DNA of 58,930 bases from the NCBI GenBank assembly GCA_026414705.1, contig JAOAIM010000002.1, forward strand, positions 16,817 to 75,746, given 5' to 3'. Source of the DNA: Verrucomicrobiia bacterium (GTDB lineage: Bacteria > Verrucomicrobiota > Verrucomicrobiia > Limisphaerales > JAOAIM01). Made by a program: the position numbers and the translations under genes. Position 1 is the stretch's first letter, and each line of letters starts with the position of its first letter. This document shows positions 18,293-26,492 of this stretch, piece by piece. Below the pieces are notes generated by a model. The model saw only the letters and a program-made list of their open reading frames with translations. It was not told where the DNA came from and made no database searches.

Positions 18293-18403
18293 TCAGCGCG
18301 CCAGCGTGGTTTTGCCGCATTCACGCGGCCCAAGGAGCATGGCCACGGGGTTGCGCGCCAGCGCGGCCTTCAGCGCCGCCAACGCTCTCGCACGCTCAAT
18401 CAT
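18293..18403 (-). pseudogene. N-terminal remnant of a DUF4143/AAA_14-type ATPase
   Basis: 36 codons beginning at ATG 18403 read like the start of this ATPase family: MIERARALAALKAAL, then a Walker A box GPRECGKTTLAR. A stop codon (TGA) follows immediately, and the rest of the roughly 400-residue protein (Walker B, DUF4143) is absent in all frames of the neighbourhood. It is best read as debris of a lost gene. DUF4143 ATPases are typical accessory genes, so this marks a former insertion or an old deletion. Confidence 0.65.
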
Positions 18404-18555
18404 GCCGCAGACCGCATCCTTGCATTTCGGGAACCTCACTCCGGAAAGGCAAGGATGGCCTGCCGTGGCAACCCGGCTTTCAAGCCGTTTGAAAAAAAAC
18501 CGAGTGTGGCAGCACCGCCCATGCGTGCGTGTCAACCAGCCCGCACAATCCACCG

Positions 18556-18686
18556 ACCAAAAACCCCAAACGATCAAAAAAACCAACGGATCAAAACCAA
18601 CGGATGAAAAAACCAACGGATCAAAACCAGCGGATGAAAAATCCCAACGGATCAAAAGACCAACCGCTGAAAAAGGCCGACGGTGG
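18556..18686. repeat. Degenerate tandem array, unit CCAACGGATSAAAAA
   Basis: About eight units of 14-17 bases, each containing a form of CCAACGGAT followed by GAAAAA or CAAAA. Examples on the plus strand are AACCAACGGATCAAAA and AACCAACGGATGAAAA. The same unit forms a more regular array at 50776-50936, 32 kb away. Function unknown. Confidence 0.8.
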
Positions 18687-19041
18687 AACAAGTCGGAAGA
18701 GAGGCCCGATGGATAAACCGCTCACGGGTTGTGAGGCATCGGGAAAATCCGCTGGCTCATGATTTTCCGCAGGGGTGCGTTTCGGGCAACAGCATGCTGG
18801 GGAGGCGCTCTCCGGCCACGGGGTCAGGCGCGGTGCAATCTGCCGACAATCTTTTGCAACCCACCGAAAGCCGGGCGGTCGTGGGAAACCTACGTTGGCG
18901 GCGATGAAAACACCGAGCGTTGCGCTGGCACACGCGGGCAAGTTCAGAACATCAGCCTCCTGCGGCCCGCAGGCGTCTCAATGCCACGCCATTTTCGCGG
19001 TGAACCCCCGAGAAGTTTTCGTTGAACAACACCTGCTCCCG

Positions 19042-21297
19042 ATGGGTGGAACGGGTCGCCGACCCGTTCCACCCCTGCTGGCGGCGCTCAAAGATCGTTC
19101 GTTGCCGAGGCTGCGTTTGCGCTGGGCGCTTGGACCGCTGGGCGTGATTCGCCTGCTGCTGGCCTTTGGGCTGTGCGCGTTGCCGGGGCCGGGGCTGGGG
19201 CGCGACGGGCTGAGCACGAATCGTCCTGCGCCGCTGCCGGGTGTGGTGGTGCTGGGGCAACCGGGCGTGGCCGAGACTCTGGAAGGCCCGTTTCTGCCCG
19301 AGGTGCTCGGCACCCGAATCACCGCGGGCAAAAAGGCGACGGCCCTGGAGCTGGAAAAACTTCCCGTGATTCAGAACAACAACTACCGGCAGGCGCTGGC
19401 CCAGACGCCGGGTTTGTTGCTGAGCGAGGAAACCTCGCCCCTGCTGAGCATCGGCTATCGCGGCCTCAATCCCAATCGCGTGCAATTCACCCAGGTGCTC
19501 AAGGATGGCATTCCGATTCACGCCGATCAGTTCGGTTACCCGGAGGCGTATTACACGCCGCCGCTCGAAGCGGTGGAGCGGATCGAGTTCATCCGGGGCG
19601 GTGCGTCGCTGCTTTACGGCCCGCAGCCGGGTGGCGCGCTCAACTACGTCACGCGCCGTCCGCGCGGCGACGTGCCGTTTGCCGCCACGTCCCGACATGT
19701 CTTTGGCAGCGACGCGTTTTACTCCACGTTCAACGCCGTCGAGGGCACGGTGGACCGGCTCGGATATTACGGGTATTTCCACCATCGCCAAACCGACGGA
19801 TTCCGCGACGCCAACAGTGACGTGGAGCTGTTCAACGGCAGCGCCAGGCTCGTGCTCGACGCCACGCGGGAGAGCCGATGGGTGCTGAGCTTTGACGGAT
19901 ACGCCGAGGAACACGGCGAACCCGGTGGGCTGACCTTCACGCCCGGCCCGAACGCCGTGCTCTACAACGTGGATCGGAACGCGGCGTCCCGACGCTTCGA
20001 TCGCTTCCGGCTGGAGCGCCACTTTGCATCGCTGGCCTGGGAACGGGATTTCAGCGAGGACACGTTTCTGACCGCCGCGGCCTGGGGCGGCTACTACTCG
20101 CGGTTCAGCAAACGACAGCGCGGTGGGGGCTTCGGCACGCTGCCCAGCGGCCCGGCCAGCAACAGCAACACCATCGAGCACCAGCAGTTCTGGACCGAGG
20201 GCGTCGAGGCGCGGCTGCGTCACGACTGGGTTTGGGGGCAGAACCTCAACACACTCGCTGCCGGCGCGCAGTTCTACCACACCTGGTCGCCCCGCACCGA
20301 CCGGCGCGGCGCCAGCCCGGATGCCAACGACGGCCCGGTGCGCAATCGAAACGAACGCGAGGTGTACTACGCGCCGGTGTTTCTGGAAAACCGGTTTGTC
20401 TTCGGCAATTTTTCCCTCACGCCGGGCGTGCGCCTGGAGAACGTCTGGCAGAGTGTCCGCGAGAAGGTGAACCTGGACAAGGCGGCCGCCGGCACGCCGC
20501 TGGGCGATGAGCGGCAGCACGATTTTGTGCCGCTATTCGGCGTCGGGCTGGAATATGAACCGGCCGAACGCGTGTGGGTCTATGGGAACTTTTCGCAGGC
20601 GTACCGTCCGAAACTCTTTACCCAGGCCGTGCCCCTGGGGGCGAACACGTTCGTCAATCAAGACCTCGAACCGGCGGAGAGTTGGCAGGCTGACGTGGGG
20701 TTGCGCGGGCGTCCTGTGCCGTACGTGCACTGGGACGTGAGCGTGTTCTGGATGGAGTTCAACAATCAGATTGGCAGCGTGGCCGTGCCGGGTGGCACTT
20801 CTCTGGAGAATGTGGGCGACGCGGTGCATCGCGGCGTGGAGGCGGCGATGGAGGTCGAACTGCTGGGTCTGGCAGACGCCCTGCGCGGGCAATCGGGCAC
20901 CGCGCGCGAACACCAGCTCAGCCTCTACGGCAACCTGATGGCGTTGGACGCGGAGTTCGTGCGCGGCCCGCAGAAGGGCAACACCCCGCAATACGCGCCG
21001 CAGCTCCTCGCGCGCACCGGGGTCATTTACCGCTGGGGCGACCGCGCCAAGCTCGCCCTCACCGGGACGTTGGTGGACGACCATTTTGCCGACGACGCCA
21101 ACAGCGCGGCGTTTCGCGTGCCCGCCTACGCGGTTTGGGACCTGACGCTCGAACTCAAGCTCCACCGCCGTCACCTCAGCCTGGTCGGCGGCATCAACAA
21201 CCTCTTTGACGAAGATTACTACGCCCGCATCACCGGCACGGGCATTGATCCGGCGTATCGGCGCAACTTCTACGCGGGACTGACGCTGGCGTTTTGA
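19042..21297 (+). CDS. TonB-dependent outer-membrane receptor (FecA-like)
   Basis: Ligand-gated outer-membrane transporter for a siderophore or similar nutrient. The plug domain is clear: LEKLPVIQNNNYRQALAQTPGLLL, SIGYRGLNPNR, VLKDGIPIHADQFGYPEAYYTPPLEAVERIEFIRGGASLLYGPQPGGALNYVT. The barrel ends in an NLFDEDYYAR box and a terminal Phe (AGLTLAF), as outer-membrane insertion requires. The start is uncertain: ATG 19042 is followed at once by a perfect hairpin (19044-19074), and TTG 19102 (MPRLRLRWALGP, then a hydrophobic core) gives the best signal peptide; ATG 18904 would add a non-signal-like extension. The plug sequence resembles FecA-type ferric-citrate receptors, but the substrate cannot be read. 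No TonB/ExbBD or periplasmic binding protein lies nearby. Confidence 0.92.
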   Translation: MGGTGRRPVPPLLAALKDRSLPRLRLRWALGPLGVIRLLLAFGLCALPGPGLGRDGLSTNRPAPLPGVVVLGQPGVAETLEGPFLPEVLGTRITAGKKATALELEKLPVIQNNNYRQALAQTPGLLLSEETSPLLSIGYRGLNPNRVQFTQVLKDGIPIHADQFGYPEAYYTPPLEAVERIEFIRGGASLLYGPQPGGALNYVTRRPRGDVPFAATSRHVFGSDAFYSTFNAVEGTVDRLGYYGYFHHRQTDGFRDANSDVELFNGSARLVLDATRESRWVLSFDGYAEEHGEPGGLTFTPGPNAVLYNVDRNAASRRFDRFRLERHFASLAWERDFSEDTFLTAAAWGGYYSRFSKRQRGGGFGTLPSGPASNSNTIEHQQFWTEGVEARLRHDWVWGQNLNTLAAGAQFYHTWSPRTDRRGASPDANDGPVRNRNEREVYYAPVFLENRFVFGNFSLTPGVRLENVWQSVREKVNLDKAAAGTPLGDERQHDFVPLFGVGLEYEPAERVWVYGNFSQAYRPKLFTQAVPLGANTFVNQDLEPAESWQADVGLRGRPVPYVHWDVSVFWMEFNNQIGSVAVPGGTSLENVGDAVHRGVEAAMEVELLGLADALRGQSGTAREHQLSLYGNLMALDAEFVRGPQKGNTPQYAPQLLARTGVIYRWGDRAKLALTGTLVDDHFADDANSAAFRVPAYAVWDLTLELKLHRRHLSLVGGINNLFDEDYYARITGTGIDPAYRRNFYAGLTLAF
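19044..19074. repeat. Perfect 14-bp inverted repeat with 3-base loop
   Basis: Arms GGGTGGAACGGGTC and its exact complement flank the loop GCC. A hairpin this strong directly at the candidate ATG 19042 suggests either a dispersed palindromic element in the leader of the receptor gene or a structure controlling its translation. A shorter version of the core (GGGTC-N4-GACCC) occurs near 31194. Confidence 0.75.
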
Positions 21298-21355
21298 GCG
21301 CGGGTGGTCTTTCGACCGGCCGATTGCGCGCACCGGGCCCCGTACAATCACGCCG

Positions 21356-21673
21356 TCAAAGCGCACAGGCTCTGACCAGCGCGTGCTTGATGGCTCGTAA
21401 ATCGGCGTCCGAAACCGCTCCCAAACGTTTCACAAACCGAACCGCCGGGAGAGAGGTAACGGCTTGAACATTGGCCACCGACGCAGGGTCAAGGAACTGG
21501 AGATGACCCAACGGCACTTCCAGTTCGCTGCCGCGGTTTTGCCGGGTGATCGGAATGCAAATGACGAGCGAACGCGGCGCGTTGAGATGCTCGGCAATGA
21601 GCACCACGACCGGGCGCAACTTGGCCGCCAAGCCCATATCGGCCAGCCATACCTCGCCGTGTCGCGGATTCAT
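21356..21673 (-). CDS. MazF/PemK-type toxin
   Basis: 105-residue type II toxin, expected to be a sequence-specific endoribonuclease. Family landmarks: GEVWLADMG at the N-terminus, LRPVVVLI with the conserved Arg-Pro, CIPITRQNRGSELEVPL, then the VQAVTSLPAVRFVKRLG strand and a final helix. It overlaps the antitoxin gene by 4 bases (ATGA), the usual translational coupling of such pairs. A second, independent MazF domain occurs in the window at 44937-46031. Confidence 0.88.
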   Translation of the reverse strand: MNPRHGEVWLADMGLAAKLRPVVVLIAEHLNAPRSLVICIPITRQNRGSELEVPLGHLQFLDPASVANVQAVTSLPAVRFVKRLGAVSDADLRAIKHALVRACAL

Positions 21674-21882
21674 TGACCGTCGAGCAAATCCAACACCTCC
21701 TGCTCGACCTCGCGGCTCGGAAGCAGATCAGACCAGGCTGCCTCCTCTTGCTGTCGAACCAGGAACTTCAAATAGATCAACACCTCGCACAGCAGCGGCT
21801 CCGGCAAACGCTGGATTTCTTCAGCCAGGATTTCACGTGCGCTCACGCGGGTTACGGTAGTCGCACCGGTTTCGAGATTCAA
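21670..21882 (-). CDS. Antitoxin of the MazF-type pair
   Basis: 70 residues. The segment ILAEEIQRLPEPLLCEVLIYLKFLVRQQEE is a DUF2281-like amphipathic helix-turn segment common in antitoxins paired with MazF/PIN toxins; the acidic tail (REVEQEVLDLLDGQ) would bind the toxin. It is placed first, as usual for type II operons, and overlaps the toxin start by 4 bases. The family assignment rests on pattern and context. Confidence 0.8.
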   Translation of the reverse strand: MNLETGATTVTRVSAREILAEEIQRLPEPLLCEVLIYLKFLVRQQEEAAWSDLLPSREVEQEVLDLLDGQ

Positions 21883-21925
21883 GAATCGCCAGCCGGCGGA
21901 CCTGCGTTTCGGGTGACGGCGCGCA

Positions 21926-24547
21926 CTACCTCACATTGCTCCGGCGTTGGGAGCGACGCGGGGGCGATGAAGTATCAGCGCCCGGGTCGGGTTCGCCGAG
22001 CAACCGCCTGACCTCGGCCACGGAAAGATTCTTCACCGGCAGATCAAAGCCCAGGGTGTCGCCGTTGGGCGTGAAGCCGCCGCCGTCCACGTCCACGAAG
22101 ATTGGGTTGTGATACGCGCACGGTCGCCAGCGCGCCTGGCGGCTGGTGCCGTAGCCGATGGACAGATCGTGCTGCTCGCCAATCGCCACGACGATCAGAT
22201 GCGCGTCTTCGGTGAGCGTCACCGGGATCGTGCGGTCGAACTTTACGACGCCGTTGCCGAACCAGTCCGGATGGCTCGTGCGCGTGAAGTTCAAATCGGG
22301 TCGCTGCCGTCCGTTGACCAGCACCTGCACGCGGTCAATGTCGAGCCAGTCGGTGCATTGAACCTGGACGCGAAGGTTGAGGGTGCCGGTCACGCGGGTC
22401 GCGCCCCCGGGCAGGGTGCCGTCGTCGGTTTGCACCCGCAAAAACGGCCCGGTGGTCAGGATGATGCGGCCGGCCTTCGCGTGGCGGACATTTTCGCGCC
22501 AGTCAATTTCGGCGGGGTTGTCGGAACGGCTGGGCATATACATGCGCCAACCGCCCACGCCGCCGCCATGGACGTAATGAGCGTCGTTGACCGCCACGGC
22601 GGCATAGCGATGGCCGCGGTTGAGCAGTTGCAGCCAGATGAACTCGCGGACATAGGCGACGCGCTCGTTGCCACCGTCACGGGCGATGCGGAACGGTTGC
22701 CCGGCGAGAATCTCGCTCGCGTCGCTGTTCTGGGTTTCGATGCCGTCAATGAGTTGAGCCAGGCCGTGAAAGCCGCCGTCAGCGCGTCCGTCGCCGTCGC
22801 GGTCAATGAAGTCATGCACCAGGTCGGGATGATTGATCTGCACCCAGCGGTCGGGTTCGGCGCCCTGCCAGTCGCGCAAGGTGATGGCGCTGATGCGCGG
22901 GTCGGGATGCCAGAGCGGCGCGCCGTTGTCCTGGGTGAAGGGCACGACGCGGAAGGGAAAAGCGTTGAGATGCGGTCCGCTGCCGGTCAGTTCGATGCCG
23001 CAGACGGTTTGCACGTCGTTGGTCAGGCCGAGCTTCTCGATGTGCGGTCGCCAGTCGTAAAAGCGGTTGTGCTCGGTGGTCGGGGCAAATTCGATGTGCT
23101 CGGCGGCGAGGTTGATCACGCGGTCGTCGGTGCCGCAGACGTTGTCGCCGCTGAGCGTGGAGTGGTTGTGGTAATCGGCGCTGATCCAGCCGGTGGTGTC
23201 CACCAACCGTCGCAACACGCCCTTGAACGCAACGGTCTGCTCGGCTTGCAGCACGACGGTGTTGGAGAGGTGGCTGTATTCGATGCCGCGCGTGACGATG
23301 ATGGCGTATTGACCGGGTGGCAACGCGACGCGGAAGCGGCCCGTCTCGGAGTGATACTGATCCACCGAGCCGCGCGCGCGTGCGGAGGGCCCGAGCCACG
23401 GCGTGGGCGTGCCGCCGATTCCCCGGAATTGCGCCTTGCAGGGCAGGCTGCGGCCCGAGTCATCGCGGATGTCGAACTCCACAGCGGCCGCGACCGCCAG
23501 TGTCGCGTCGAGCGACGCCGTTTCGCCGGCCTTTACGGTGACGGAACGCGTGACGGCGGCGCGGCCCAGGTCGGTGATCTCAATTTCGTAATCACCCTCC
23601 GGCAGGGCGAAGCGCACCTGCCCGTGCGTGTCCGGGTGCGCGACGCAAAGGACGTTGGTGCTGCCGGCGGATCGTATGAGGAGGTCGCCGGTGGTCACGG
23701 GTGCGCCGTTGCGGTCCACCAGCCGGCCGGCGACCCGGCCCACGCGTCCCCGCCGCTCGGCAACCAGCCCGAGGGCTTCCGCGGGCGAGCGGCCCACGGC
23801 CAGAAATCGCGTGAACCGCACCGTCTGGCCGGGCTGCAACTCGACCGGTTCGCCGGGCTTGAGTGCCGCGTCGCTTTCCAGCACGGCGAATGAATAGCCG
23901 GTTTTGTCGTCCGGGTCCACCGCGTCGGCCCACGTGATGCCAAACGCCTGGCCGGTACGCAAAAACACCGTCCACCGGTCTTCCGTGCCGACTTTTTGGG
24001 CGCGCGCGGATTCGTTGCGCAGGGTGGTGACGATTTCAAGGCCCTGCCAGCCGTCGCGCAGGCGGTATTCGTGTCGGCGGAAAATGCCGCGATTGCTCGC
24101 GCCACTGACAACGGTCTCAACGCTGGCCTCGCCATCCGAGCCGTCCTTGAGCACGCGCACCCAGGAGACGGCCCCGCGTTGGCCGGCGGGCGCAAAGACC
24201 GTGATCTGGTCGTTGTTGATCTCGCGCAGTGTCAGGTCATACAGGCAGCCGGGCGTGATGCCATCCGGGCCGTAAAACGTGCCCATGTTGGCGCGGCGCT
24301 GCGGCAGATTGCCCGAAACGACCGCGACAATTTTGTCGTTCCGCAGGATGAAATCGCCCGCGATGCCGTCGGCCTCGCGTCCGCGCGGCAACTCGCCGGT
24401 GCGCTCCGGGGCGACCTCGAAGGCTTCCGGCGCAGCGAGTGCGCCAAGTGCGCATCCGAGCAGGAGAGTGGGCAGGAGTGGGAACCATTTGGCACGCGAC
24501 GCGTTGAACACGGCAGGAATGTGAGCGACACGCGGGTGCTCGCGCAA
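21926..24547 (-). CDS. Secreted CehA/McbA-type PHP metallohydrolase
   Basis: 873 residues with an N-terminal signal (FPLLPTLLLGCALGALAAP). The first half is beta-rich with carboxypeptidase-regulatory-like/Ig-like segments (RLVDRNGAPVTTGDLLIRS, LPEGDYEIEITDLGRA, LPPGQYAIIVTRG). A PHP-type metal-binding domain follows: ISADYHNHSTLSGDN, a TTEHNRFYDW box, QINHP, and later DAHYVHGGG. CehA/McbA family members include carbaryl hydrolase, but most are uncharacterised phosphoesterases, so the substrate is open. The C-terminal 25 residues are a basic low-complexity tail. The gene precedes the MazF-type pair on the same strand, 43 bases away, with no functional link apparent. Confidence 0.85.
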   Translation of the reverse strand: MREHPRVAHIPAVFNASRAKWFPLLPTLLLGCALGALAAPEAFEVAPERTGELPRGREADGIAGDFILRNDKIVAVVSGNLPQRRANMGTFYGPDGITPGCLYDLTLREINNDQITVFAPAGQRGAVSWVRVLKDGSDGEASVETVVSGASNRGIFRRHEYRLRDGWQGLEIVTTLRNESARAQKVGTEDRWTVFLRTGQAFGITWADAVDPDDKTGYSFAVLESDAALKPGEPVELQPGQTVRFTRFLAVGRSPAEALGLVAERRGRVGRVAGRLVDRNGAPVTTGDLLIRSAGSTNVLCVAHPDTHGQVRFALPEGDYEIEITDLGRAAVTRSVTVKAGETASLDATLAVAAAVEFDIRDDSGRSLPCKAQFRGIGGTPTPWLGPSARARGSVDQYHSETGRFRVALPPGQYAIIVTRGIEYSHLSNTVVLQAEQTVAFKGVLRRLVDTTGWISADYHNHSTLSGDNVCGTDDRVINLAAEHIEFAPTTEHNRFYDWRPHIEKLGLTNDVQTVCGIELTGSGPHLNAFPFRVVPFTQDNGAPLWHPDPRISAITLRDWQGAEPDRWVQINHPDLVHDFIDRDGDGRADGGFHGLAQLIDGIETQNSDASEILAGQPFRIARDGGNERVAYVREFIWLQLLNRGHRYAAVAVNDAHYVHGGGVGGWRMYMPSRSDNPAEIDWRENVRHAKAGRIILTTGPFLRVQTDDGTLPGGATRVTGTLNLRVQVQCTDWLDIDRVQVLVNGRQRPDLNFTRTSHPDWFGNGVVKFDRTIPVTLTEDAHLIVVAIGEQHDLSIGYGTSRQARWRPCAYHNPIFVDVDGGGFTPNGDTLGFDLPVKNLSVAEVRRLLGEPDPGADTSSPPRRSQRRSNVR

Positions 24548-24640
24548 GCGCGTTAAAAGGTGCGCAAGAAAAGGCCGGGGCAGATGCTGAGGCCGATTTT
24601 AGGCCGAATATTTCAGACTCGTTGAGCCTGATTTCATTAG

Positions 24641-24732
24641 CACCGGGCTTTAGCCCGGTGAACCGGGGCAACCCGCCTCGCAAGCCGTTTCAACGGCTTC
24701 GGGCACGCTGCGAAAAGCCGCTGAAGCGGCTT
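24641..24732. repeat. REP-like cluster of three perfect hairpins
   Basis: Three back-to-back palindromes: CACCGGGC-TTTA-GCCCGGTG (24641-24660), AAGCCGTTTCAACGGCTT (24682-24699) and AAGCCGCTGAAGCGGCTT (24715-24732). A decayed copy of the first lies near 37837. It fills the gap between the M16 pair and the metallohydrolase gene. Confidence 0.75.
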
Positions 24733-24788
24733 GGAGCGGTGGATCGGCGTTTGTTTCATTGGCTCCGGACTCCAGCCCGGGCTTTTTT

Positions 24789-26492
24789 TCATTTCGACAG
24801 CGGCAACGGATCGAGGGTGAGGGGATCGCGCAGCGGTAACTCCGTGAAACGACCGCCCGCCAAATCCACCAGTCGCACGGGATGATCCGGATGGCCCTTG
24901 AGGATTTCGTCCTTCTGGCCGACCACGACGATGACGAACCGATCCGGCTGAAGGTAGGTTTGCGCCACGCGCCGCACGTCCTCGCGCGTGACGGTCTGAA
25001 TTCGCGCGCGGTATTCCCTCCAGAAACGCGGGTCTTTGGCGTAGCGGCCGGTGAATTCGTCCTGGGCGAAGGTCAGCGCCGTCTGCGCCTTGGTGGCGAA
25101 GGTGCGCGGGAAGCGCTCAATGAACCCGCGCTTGGACTGCTCCAGTTCGGCCTCGCTGACCAGCTCGTTGCGAATGCGCTGAACTTCCTCCAGCACGATC
25201 GAAGCGGCGTAGGCGACGGTGCGTGACTTGGATTGAAACGCCGCGGTGAAGGTCAGCGGGTAATACACCCCGCCGGGGAACGCCGACCAGGCCGCATACG
25301 CCAGGCCCTCGTCGGAACGCACGCGGTTGACGATGCGCGAGGTGAACCCGCCGCCGCCCAGGATGTCGTTCATGACCATCACCGGGAAGTAGTCCGGATT
25401 GTCGCGCAGGATGCCCGGCAGGAGCATCGAGACGCGACCCTGGTTTACATCCTTGTTGACCAAATAGACGCCCGGCGGGGCGAAGACGGTGTTGGTGGGC
25501 ACCGGCGGCGGCGTCTCACCCGGAAACGGCCAGTCAGAGAACATCTTCTCCAGGCGCGCGATCATTTCGTCGCGATCAAAGTCGCCGCTCACGGCGAGCA
25601 CGAAGTTGCGGGGCGCGAACCAGCGCCGGTGAAACGCGACGATGTCCTCGCGCCGGATGGCTTCGACCGAGGGTTTGGTGGCAAGCCGATTGTTGAAGAA
25701 CCGTTCGCCGTAGGCCAGGCGGTTGGCTTCGCGCCCCTCGATGGCGGAGGAATCGTCGTTGCGCTGTTGCATGAACTGAATCATCTGCTGCTTGCGCAGG
25801 GCGATCTTGTCGTCCTGGAAACGCGGCTCGGCGAGCGCCTCGCGCAGGATGCCCAGGCCCTCGTCAAGGTCCTTGGACAACAGGTTCAGGCTCACGCTGC
25901 CGACGGTGTCGCGGATTTCGGAGTTCAATTCGGCGGCGAGGAAGGCGAGGCGTTCTTCGAGTTGCTCGGCGGTTTTGGAGCGCGTGCCGCCGCGTGCGAG
26001 CAACCAGCCGGTCAGGTTCGCCAGGCCGGCCTTGTCATCGGGATCGAGATAATCGCCCGTGCGCACGAGCACGACGATGTTGACCAGCGGCAGTTCGCGA
26101 TCGGGCACGACGTAGGCGACCGGCCCGGCGCGGAGTTGGACGCGAAAGTCTTCGGGCGCGGGCGGCTCATAGACCAGCGGCGGGAACGAAAGTTTTTCGG
26201 GCCGCTCCGGAATGGCGGCGGTCTGCGCGAGCAACGATGCGGCGCTACAAAGCGACAAGCCCAGCCCCGTGAGCCTGCGCCGCAGCCGAACCCTCGCCCG
26301 CCGGAAGAAGGAAAAGCCAGGGGGCGCGCAGACCTGTTTTGAGCCGTGAGGGGAAAACGCGGCATCTGGATTGGGGCGGGGGTTGGCGACGGATCGTTTT
26401 CTCTCCGAGGGACAGGGTCGTGTTGAAGGGGCGTGACGGGAGTTCATCGCGAGCAGGACACCGCGGTGAGCATCATCGAGCCGAAAACGCAT
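24789..26492 (-). CDS. M16 peptidase family protein, non-catalytic partner subunit
   Basis: 567 residues from ATG 26492, which overlaps the stop of the upstream M16 gene by one base (TGATG). It has the M16 fold (LPLVNIVVLVRTGDYLDPDDKAGLANLTGWLLARGG), but the HxxEH zinc box is replaced (LTGWLLARGG), so no metal site remains. The second-half Arg/Tyr signature is kept (GGGGFTSRIVNRVRSDEGLAYAAWSAF), the feature that non-catalytic subunits supply to the active site of the partner, as in MPP-alpha or the bacterial heterodimeric M16B enzymes. A signal-like hydrophobic stretch (LTGLGLSLCSAASLLAQ) sits about 75 residues in, after a basic leader, so a later start is possible. Probably periplasmic. Confidence 0.88.
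   Translation of the reverse strand: MRFRLDDAHRGVLLAMNSRHAPSTRPCPSERKRSVANPRPNPDAAFSPHGSKQVCAPPGFSFFRRARVRLRRRLTGLGLSLCSAASLLAQTAAIPERPEKLSFPPLVYEPPAPEDFRVQLRAGPVAYVVPDRELPLVNIVVLVRTGDYLDPDDKAGLANLTGWLLARGGTRSKTAEQLEERLAFLAAELNSEIRDTVGSVSLNLLSKDLDEGLGILREALAEPRFQDDKIALRKQQMIQFMQQRNDDSSAIEGREANRLAYGERFFNNRLATKPSVEAIRREDIVAFHRRWFAPRNFVLAVSGDFDRDEMIARLEKMFSDWPFPGETPPPVPTNTVFAPPGVYLVNKDVNQGRVSMLLPGILRDNPDYFPVMVMNDILGGGGFTSRIVNRVRSDEGLAYAAWSAFPGGVYYPLTFTAAFQSKSRTVAYAASIVLEEVQRIRNELVSEAELEQSKRGFIERFPRTFATKAQTALTFAQDEFTGRYAKDPRFWREYRARIQTVTREDVRRVAQTYLQPDRFVIVVVGQKDEILKGHPDHPVRLVDLAGGRFTELPLRDPLTLDPLPLSK

Larger units (their letters stand above)
18159..19041. other. Decayed intergenic stretch upstream of the TonB receptor
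   Basis: No intact gene. It holds a truncated ATPase remnant (18293-18403), a degenerate tandem array (18556-18686), and a hairpin GGAAAATC...GATTTTCC near 18740-18766. ATG 18904 opens a long upstream extension of the receptor frame that has no protein-like features. Confidence 0.55.

Noticed and set aside
18556-18686. CRISPR array
   Set aside because: The repeats are directly adjacent 14-17-base units without unique spacers, and no cas gene is present.
18780-19000. Possible cobalamin riboswitch upstream of the TonB receptor
   Set aside because: Fragments such as GATGAAAACACCG, CACGCGGGCAA and CTCCTGCGGCCCGCAGG recall parts of the B12 element, but the order, the GCCACTG box and a proper B12 box are missing. 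A covariance-model search would decide.
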